From Chara braunii (Eukaryota > Streptophyta > Charophyceae > Charales > Characeae), in contig BFEA01000367.1 of NCBI GenBank assembly GCA_003427395.1, positions 515,496 through 541,260 on the forward strand: a stretch of 25,765 bases of DNA, written 5' to 3'. The position numbers and the translations under genes are program-made. Under the pieces are notes generated by a model. It had not been told where the DNA came from, did not search any database, and saw nothing but the letters and a program-made list of their open reading frames with translations. Of this stretch, positions 19,438-25,765 are shown in pieces; positions within the stretch are counted from its first letter, which is position 1; every line of letters starts with the position of its first letter.

Positions 19438-19500
19438 CCACAACTCCTCCCGACACCCAGAAATTGTCGTTCCGTCGATGATTGTGGTGAGTTAGGACCG
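19438..19500 (+). repeat. Terminal-type repeat X, right copy
   Basis: CCACAACTCCTCCCGAC at 19438-19454 pairs with the left copy at 6497. Similarity continues weakly to the following GGTTATCGATC (about 19513-19523). Confidence 0.5.
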
Positions 19501-19689
19501 GATTCATAGGGGGGTTATCGATCGCCAGGCACACACAGGTTGTCTGACAATTTTGAAGCGCCAAAGTTTGCGATTTTTTATGGCCAAAAAAATTGTCAAT
19601 TTGTTTTTGAAATTTGAGATCATGTAGGCTAGGTCGTGATCTTTGCAAGAAAAATATTCAAAAAATGAAGGGAAAACAAAATTGACCGT

Positions 19690-19815
19690 GAAACAAATGC
19701 TGCACCAATTCATCACATTTTAATTTTTGCCACTCTACAACGTGAGGTCCAACAGAAAAAGTACCTCAACTTTTGTGAGTTTTTACGCTTAGTAAATTGC
19801 CTAAAAAAATATGAA
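19690..19815 (-). repeat. Diverged repeat Y, right copy
   Basis: The reverse complement aligns with 6725-6855. The core is GTTGGACCTCACGTTG followed by TAGAGTGGCAAAAATTA. Confidence 0.5.
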
Positions 19816-19835
19816 AGTTGGAGGGTGCGTAGTAA

Positions 19836-20358
19836 GTAATGACTGAGATAGGTGTAAGACTTAGCAAGCAGACAGAATCCAAATAGACAAAATATGAGCC
19901 GGGTACGTAACAGGTAGAACAATGTACAAAACATGATTGCATGACGGCGGTGGGTAGGCACCCCGACCGGTTTCGGTCGTCACCACACGGCCTCCTCTGG
20001 GGGAATCCACCTTACTGCGTCCCATCACATAACCCGTCCATCCATCACTCCTACCTCTGTCATCTGACCCGCCACCATCTTCGGAGTGTTCTGGAGCGAT
20101 AGCCCGTCCAATGACGTTGGACCGAAAAAAGAACAACAACGGCGCAATCATTATTCTTATAGGATGGTCCTATTAGTTACCCACACACACGAGGGTCAAA
20201 GCCCAAAAAAATCCTAACGCTTATGGAAGTCTTCGGAACGACAAAGCGAGACGTTCAAGTAACACTATCCGGAAATCCGGTTCGCTAAGCCTGATTCCTC
20301 TACACTCCAGGGCAGGGGTTCGAGACCCGTAAGCCACCAGAAGACTTAAAAGGCCTGA
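19836..20358 (-). repeat. Repeat Z, right copy (LTR-like)
   Basis: This is the reverse complement of 6876-7397 at roughly 85% by eye. A 96-codon open frame on the - strand (20151-19861) is not kept in the other copy and is not called as a gene. GGTTCGAGACC at 20317-20327 is the B-box-like motif, followed by ...AAGCCACCA. It lies downstream of the second RT pseudogene in that gene's own direction. Confidence 0.8.
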
Positions 20359-21100
20359 GAACAAATAACGAACGACAAAAAATATTCACCCTGTCCCTTT
20401 AAACTCCATGACAGGGGATTGATGCATGTACGTTGCAACATAAAATAAATAAAGAAAAAAACAAACAAAAAAACAAACCAAACTATCCAAGTTACAATGA
20501 AACCTTATCTTCCTATCCGCTTATACGATAAAACAAAAGGGAAGGTAAGAAACAAATCCAAGTTATCCTACTATCGATGAGACGCAACCTCCATGTCTAT
20601 GCATACACAAAATGCTTCCTTGCAACAATGAGAATATGATCGTCTTGCTAATACAGCCAATGTAGGTGGCCCTCTAGATCTGGTCGTGACCCACCTCAAA
20701 GGCTCGCAAAATTCTTTGCAAAAAATGCTTAGGGAAACTCTTGAGTCGGAGTTCGCGTTTCAGGTTAAGAATTCGAATCAGGATTTTGACTCATGCGTTC
20801 GTATTCTTATCAATCCGATGTAGGTAACTGATGAGCACATCACTTTTTTGCTTCTTACTTCCCCTTGATTGATAGGCTCGTTCGTTCTTAGATTCCAAGT
20901 CCTGACGATCCCAGATTATATGCTCATTCTTCATAAGTTGGTGGCAGCTCACATAAGATTGCAAGCAATTCACGTGCATCTTAATTCCTAAGAAGTCTCA
21001 CACTCCCCTCCCATCACCAGTCCTCATTAGAGTAAGGTTTATCGGATAACATCGTTCAAACCTTATCCTAATATTGTCCACAACAACTTGTCCTTCTCTT
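20359..21100. other. Sequence between Z and the satellite array
   Basis: An A-rich stretch lies at 20440-20480. A 62-codon open frame on the - strand (20979-20791) has no recognisable domain and no support. Around 21040-21070, sequence like ...GATAACATCGTTCAAACC resembles a worn satellite unit end. It may be the 3' part of the split retroelement. Confidence 0.4.
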
Positions 21101-22527
21101 GGTTCGAAGTTTCTTCGCACATCCAGACAAGCTTCAAGATATTGAATATCCCAGCGAACTTCAGCCAACTAGTCGTGAAGAATCAACTAAAGTCCAAGTG
21201 GCAAAAGTCAACACCTATCCCCGTGCTAGCGAGCCCCACTCTCGTAGTATAATTTCTACAAGGGTTACATCGTTGTAAGGATGGTTCGAAGTTTCTTCGC
21301 ACATCCAGACAAGCTTCAAGATATAATATCCCAGCGAAATTCAGCCAACTAGTCGTAAAGAATCAACAAAAGTCCAAGTGGAAAAAATCAACATCTATCC
21401 GCGTGCTAGCGAGCCACACTCTCGTAGTATAATTCCTATGAGGGTTACATCGTTGTAAGGATGGTTCAAAGTTTCTTCTCACATTCAGACAAGCTTCAAG
21501 ATATTGAATATCCTAGCGAACTTCAGCCAACTAGCCGTGAAGAATCAACAGAAGTCCAAGTCACAAAAGTTAACACCTATCCGCGTGCTAGCAAGCCACA
21601 GTCTCGTAGTATAATTCCTACTAGGGTTACATCGTTGTAAGGATGGTTCGAAGTTTCTTCGCACATCCAGACAAGCTTCAAGACATTGAATATCTCTACG
21701 AACTTCAGCCAACTAGTCGTGAAGAATCAGCAGAAGTCCAAGTGGCAAAAGTCAACACCTACCCGCGTGCTAGCGAGCCACACTCTCGTATTATAATTCC
21801 TATTAGGGTTACATCATTGTAAGGATGGTTCAAAGTTTCTTCGCACATCCAGACAAGCTTCAAGCTATTGAATATCTCTACGAACTTCAGCCAACTAGTC
21901 GTGAAGAATCAGCAGAAGTCCAAGTGGTAAAAGTCAACACCTATCTCCGTGTTAGCGAGCCACACTCTCGTAGTATAATTCCTATGAGGGTTACATCGTT
22001 GTAAGGATAGTTTGAAGTTTCTTCTCATATCCAGACAAGCTTCAAGATATTGAATATCCAAGCGAACTTCAGCCAACTAGTCGTGAAGAATCAGCAGAAG
22101 TCCAAGTGGCAAAAGTCAACACCTACCCTCGTGCTAGTGAGCCACACTCTCGTAGTATAATTCCTATGAGGGTTACATCGTTGTAAGGATGGTTCGAAGT
22201 TTCTTCGCACATCCAGACAAGCTTCAAGATTTGAATATCCCAGCGAACTTCAGCCAACTAGTCGTTAAGAATCAATAAAAGTCCAAATGGCAAAAGTCAA
22301 CACCTATTTGTGTGCTAGCGTGTCACACTCTCGTAGTATAATTCCTACGAGGGTTACATCGTTTTAAGGATGGTTCAAAGTTTCTTCGCACAACTAGACA
22401 AGCTTTAAGATATTGAATATCCCAACGAACCTCAACCAACTAGTCGTGAAGCATCAGCAGAAGTCCAAGTGGCAAAAGTCAACACCTATCCGCGTGATAG
22501 TGAGTCACACTCTCGTAGTATAACTTC
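21101..22527. repeat. 182-bp satellite array, eight units
   Basis: Units start at 21101, 21283, 21463, 21645, 21827, 22009, 22191 and 22372. Periods are 180-182 bp and the last unit is cut at about 155 bp. Each begins GGTTCGAAGTTTCTTC and ends ...GGGTTACATCGTTGTAAGGAT. Most units contain the near-palindrome GATATTGAATATC. Units differ by scattered substitutions, and some share variants (for example GGTTCAAAG at 21463, 21827 and 22372), so homogenisation is partial. The right edge runs straight into the RT pseudogene. Confidence 0.97.
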
Positions 22528-24669
22528 TCCTCTTGGTGTATTGATGAGTGGACTAACATTATTTATTAGTCTCAGTCCAAACACATGTCGTCGCAACCTC
22601 CCGATTGAGTTTAAGAAACGAAACTCCACAAAAGCGCACACAATACATGCAAGAGGCGGACTGGTGCTTTTACCCATAGGGATACCAACAACGTGCCTCA
22701 GCACCATACTTGTCGCACGTGTATAGGTGTGCCTTAGCTCCAGCAACACAAAACTTTGAAGTACCGCCAAGTCAATTATCCTCCAGTGATCGTCACGTGT
22801 TGTCCTTCCGAATGTGCTTCCCTTCCCTCTAGTGTTGACTCAAACCATAGTACGACCATTGCTCAAATGATAATCAATTACCCAGTGCACAACTACAATG
22901 ATCTCATTATGGGGAAGCTTGTTGAACATGTCTTTGATATCATAAGAAATGCCAGCAACTTCTGGGCTACCCACAAACTGTCTACCCACTGCTCTATTAA
23001 CTCGCTCAAACTTCGGTACCAAAGATGAAATCGACTTCAGGTTAAAGTGTCAGCTGTATGGAAGAGAGAAAAACAGACTATTAAGTGTTTTTGCCACACT
23101 TTTGCACGTCTTAGTCGTTGATTCCGAATAAGTGGGGCAGATGGGCCGATAGCACGAGAGATCTTTGTGCTTACGTAACATGTACGCTTCACCAAACTTG
23201 CCCCGCTTGTCCCACCTTGTGAAACGTTGTAGCCCATGTGCGCGCAAATCTTTCACAATACTCACGTGTAATGCAATCTCATCCCTACACTCAATAACAT
23301 AACCTGGAAAACAGACAAACAAGTTCATCATCACTTCGTAGTACAACTTCGAGCATAGTACTAAGGTCTCCCAAAGATTCCGGTCCAATGGTGTCAGGAC
23401 CAATCCCGATAGCTTATGCCCCAGACTTCTGACGTCGGACATATCAAGGTATTTAACACCATCGTCCGATGGTGCCACCATGCATCCCATTGCTTCCGAC
23501 GGATGGATGGTTGGGGTTACTCCTCTTTGATTAACCCCAAGTTTATGAACCCAGTTCCATCTCCTTCATTAACATATTGCATCTGTTAGGGTGCGACTGC
23601 TTATGGATATTGTTAACGTTCCAAATGAGCAGCAAGACATCCTCGATATCCTAAATCCGAGCCTGCACGTGGCCACCCACCGTTGGGTAGGGAAAACTTG
23701 CACAAGTACAGGCTGACACCTCAGCACGTGCATATGCATGTTGATTGTATAGTATGTCCGCTACGGATGTGTTCTTCACGCACACGATCCGGACCGCACC
23801 ACGAGCAGAATTCTTAATGCAGGTTGGAATATCCAAGCACTCAATTGTATCATTCAACACCTTCTTAACCTCGACGACCGTGATTCGATCATCAAACTTC
23901 AAACGAACTATGATCCTAGAGTTGATACACCACCCGTACTTCTTCCTAAAAGCACACGCTGTGTGCCTTCGTAGATATGTTGTAGTCGATGCCCGCTGAA
24001 AATCCTTCGTCATGTCCATCAGTCGTACCAACACCTCCAAGCTGCATTGGAAAAACTTCGTCAAATGGTCCGACTTCCGAAAAACAGAAACGAGGAATTT
24101 CTTGTCCGATCCTACTTTTGGCTTCCACCTTCTTAGTTTAAAAAACTTCAAATCGCTACCTAGCTCAAGTAACCGTTTGCAATCATGTAGTAGTCTACGT
24201 CGTCCCTCCACCTGCACTATAGAGTTGTCAAAGGCCGACTTAATTGACTTCCATCCTCCACACCAGTTGTTACTTCCTTGGACCAGCAAGCAGAATTTTC
24301 GATGTAAGTCGTAGTGGGTCTGACTCCTCACACTTTGCCGATCACTTAGCATCGGTGGGCTATCACCCACCAATTTCTCAGGGCCACGTTTCCTCTTTTC
24401 GCTAATCACAAGCCTCTCCTCGTGATTACTTAGCATGCCCACATTGCTGTTCTCCGATTCATATGACTCGACCTCTTAGTGAACCTCCTCCACCTTTCCT
24501 TTTCCCTTAGAGAGCGCCAAGACCCGATCAATCTTGTGTTGTAGGTGCTTGCTGAGACCACCCACGTCCCTCAAGATTTGCATACGCATCTCTTTGCAAA
24601 ATTTCTCATGATTGATCTCTTTCCTTCGTAACTTTTCCTCCTTTTCTTCACGATGTTTCGTGGCTAAGC
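22486..24669 (-). pseudogene. Penelope-like reverse transcriptase, broken copy 2 (coil to RT motif 5)
   Basis: Read on the - strand. From 24669 to 23651 one frame, broken only by a TAA at 24473-24475, holds a basic/acidic coiled coil (HREEKEEKLRRKE...), an acidic stretch, EKRKRGPEKL..DSPPM, and the N-terminal domain with CTC...GHV. After a frameshift between 23651 and 23490, one frame with two in-frame stops runs to 22486. It holds VLTPLDRN..ETLVLC, KHKDLSCYRPICPTY (motif 1), HFNLKS, YDIKDMFNKLPHNE (catalytic Asp and LPH), VVGIPMGKSTSPPLA (motif 4) and LRLINNVS. In the last, the normally invariant Asp pair is Asn-Asn, so the enzyme is dead. Shortly after motif 5 the coding sequence passes into the satellite and the thumb is missing. 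The 5' end is cut at the 130-bp module. The knuckle half expected upstream is at 7695-8192. Confidence 0.82.
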
Positions 24670-24799
24670 GTTGTCGAGCGTATCGGTCCCGTAGGGGGAC
24701 CCTCCCGGCCGCGTCACGCAGGATTTTGCAGGACTTCATCGCGGAGCGTTCTTAGCCTCTCCGGCCGAGTGCGGCAGCCGTACCTCTCGCGAGCCCCTA
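24670..24799. repeat. 130-bp GC-rich module, copy 2
   Basis: This is a gap-free match to 8193-8322 with 7 differences. On the - strand an open frame crosses it into the coil, but the equivalent frame in the other copy leads away from that gene, so I do not treat it as coding. The left border is the coil of the RT pseudogene; the right border is the middle of a module R hairpin unit. Confidence 0.85.
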
Positions 24800-25765
24800 A
24801 GCCTAGCCTTATGCTTCATGTCGTCCGTTAAGCAGAAGCCAGACACACTCTTAGGTTAGGGCAGTCTGATCATATGCTTTATGTATATAGTTTATGTTGG
24901 GCACACCCTTAGGTTAGGGCAGCCCAGTTGTGCGTACTTTACTTGTTTACCTAGGCAGGTCAGGCATACCCTTAGGTTAGGGCCTTGTCTGACCATATGT
25001 CATAAGTGAGGGGGACATAAGAAAGGAAGAACTGAGTGATCTAACGAACTACGTGGCATAAATCAATGTGGGATTGTGAGAAATGTTTGTTTATGCATGA
25101 TTATGGGCTCTCACTTTGGGGCATCTTTTGGATAGGTTAGTTGTTTTAGATGCTCGCTGAGTGCTAGAGCCATAGGCAGATAAGATGGGTGATGGGAGGG
25201 AAGCTTGGGATAAGATAGGACTGACCCTGCTAGGAGTTAGGATCAATGTTAGCTCACGGTCTCATCTAGAGGTCGTGCAGACTGTCGCTGATTCTAAATT
25301 TCCAAGAAGGTGTCAGAAGTTAGTCCCAAGTATAGCTTTGCTTTTTCTTTTGTTTTCAGCTTTGTATAAATCTTGGCAGCCTCCTGTTCCTACGGGAAGC
25401 GCTGCCGAAATTTTTACAAATCTAAAAGAATTAGTCATTTTTGAACTCATAGAAAAAATGGGAAGACACTTTTTCTACGGAAAGCGTTGCCGATATTTTG
25501 TAAAATTTAGAGAGTTATATTATTTTCAGCTAGGAGAAATCTGGCAATCCATCCTGTTTAGCGGATATGCTGCCGAAATTTCTTACATTTTTTTGATAAA
25601 CATCAGAGGTTAGTTAGGAAGGTAGGACACCCAAGTATGGCTCGGGTACTAGCCTGTGCTGTATTGCAGGTCACCTTTATTCAGATTGATTCAAGGCTTG
25701 ACTATCTTCAAGCTGATCCTACAAGGATCACCTTCTGTTATCCTTAGATAACAGGTCGGTTTCCG
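24800..25765 (+). repeat. Module R, copy 3 (left-truncated, runs to window end)
   Basis: It is collinear with 13885-14850. Three hairpin units remain (arms CAGAC/GTCTG, TTGGGC/GCCCAG, GGTCAGGC/GTCTGACC, with CCCTTAGGTTAGGG inner palindromes). After them come TATAAAT (25365-25371), the GCTGCCGAAATTT motif three times (25397, about 25482, 25568), and the hairpins GCTTGA/TCAAGC, TGATCCT/AGGATCA (25714-25730) and CTGTTATC/GATAACAG (25735-25754), then GGTCGGTT. A 142-codon open frame at 25185-25613 has no recognisable domain and lacks a counterpart in copy 2, so it is not called. Confidence 0.8.

Noticed and set aside
19861-20151. 96-codon open frame inside repeat Z
   Set aside because: The equivalent segment at 7080-7380 has indels that break the frame, so it was not maintained as protein.
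20791-20979. 62-codon frame on the - strand as a small gene
   Set aside because: It has some protein-like composition (charged, Cys/His present), but there is no domain and no second copy to support it.
21101-22527. CRISPR array
   Set aside because: The whole 182-bp unit repeats with no unique spacers, and the context is eukaryotic transposons.
25185-25613. 142-codon open frame in module R copy 3
   Set aside because: The homologous stretch of copy 2 (about 14280-14690) is not open in the same frame, and the translation reads through the repeated non-coding motif.

Overview
This is a gene-poor eukaryotic nuclear window made almost entirely of decayed and nested transposable elements. No intact host gene, rRNA, CRISPR or bacterial signal was seen. 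The reverse transcriptase (RT) family found here (CCHC knuckle, basic coiled coil, a long N-terminal domain with a CTC...GHV block, then a Penelope-like RT) resembles, from memory only, a family very abundant in charophyte algae such as Chara braunii. A Chara-like streptophyte alga is therefore my best guess (about 0.6), unverified.

Layout. 1-1060: uncharacterised, with a 63-bp tandem duplication. 1064-1250: tRNA-derived SINE head. About 1500-3215: copy 1 of a repeat I call module R (hairpin array, then promoter-like and 35-bp motifs). About 3785-4040: first of several elements with a GC-rich head and A-rich body. 4649-6470 (-): decayed LINE with an RT-associated zinc-binding domain. 6497-8192 (+): 17-bp motif X, diverged repeat Y, 522-bp repeat Z, then the 5' half of a gag-like gene (CCHC knuckle plus coil). 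8193-8322: first copy of a 130-bp, about 95% identical module. 8885-9077: dense hairpin cluster. 9250-11013: AT microsatellite and more GC-head/A-rich elements. 12360-14870: module R copy 2 with about 17 hairpin units. 15361-17310 (+): Penelope-like RT pseudogene with a poly-A insertion flanked by a 14-bp target-site duplication. 18304-18532: poly-T and GC-head element. 19438-20358: second copies of X, Y and Z (Y and Z inverted). 21101-22527: 182-bp satellite, eight units. 22486-24669 (-): second RT pseudogene, joined to the satellite. 24670-24799: second 130-bp module. 24800-end: module R copy 3.

How the pieces fit. The gene half at 7695-8192 (+) stops at a 130-bp module. The gene half at 24669-22527 (-) starts at the other 130-bp module and appears to carry on from about the same point in the coil. 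Z lies upstream of the first half and downstream of the second, in the same orientation relative to the gene. If 8193-24669 is mentally flipped, one element results: Z - knuckle - coil - N-domain - RT - satellite - Z. The simplest reading is a single retroelement with LTR-like direct repeats that was split by an inversion of about 16.5 kb. This is inference; the repeats and gene halves are seen directly.

All protein-coding pieces carry stops, frameshifts or deletions. No part of the window is likely to make a full protein today.
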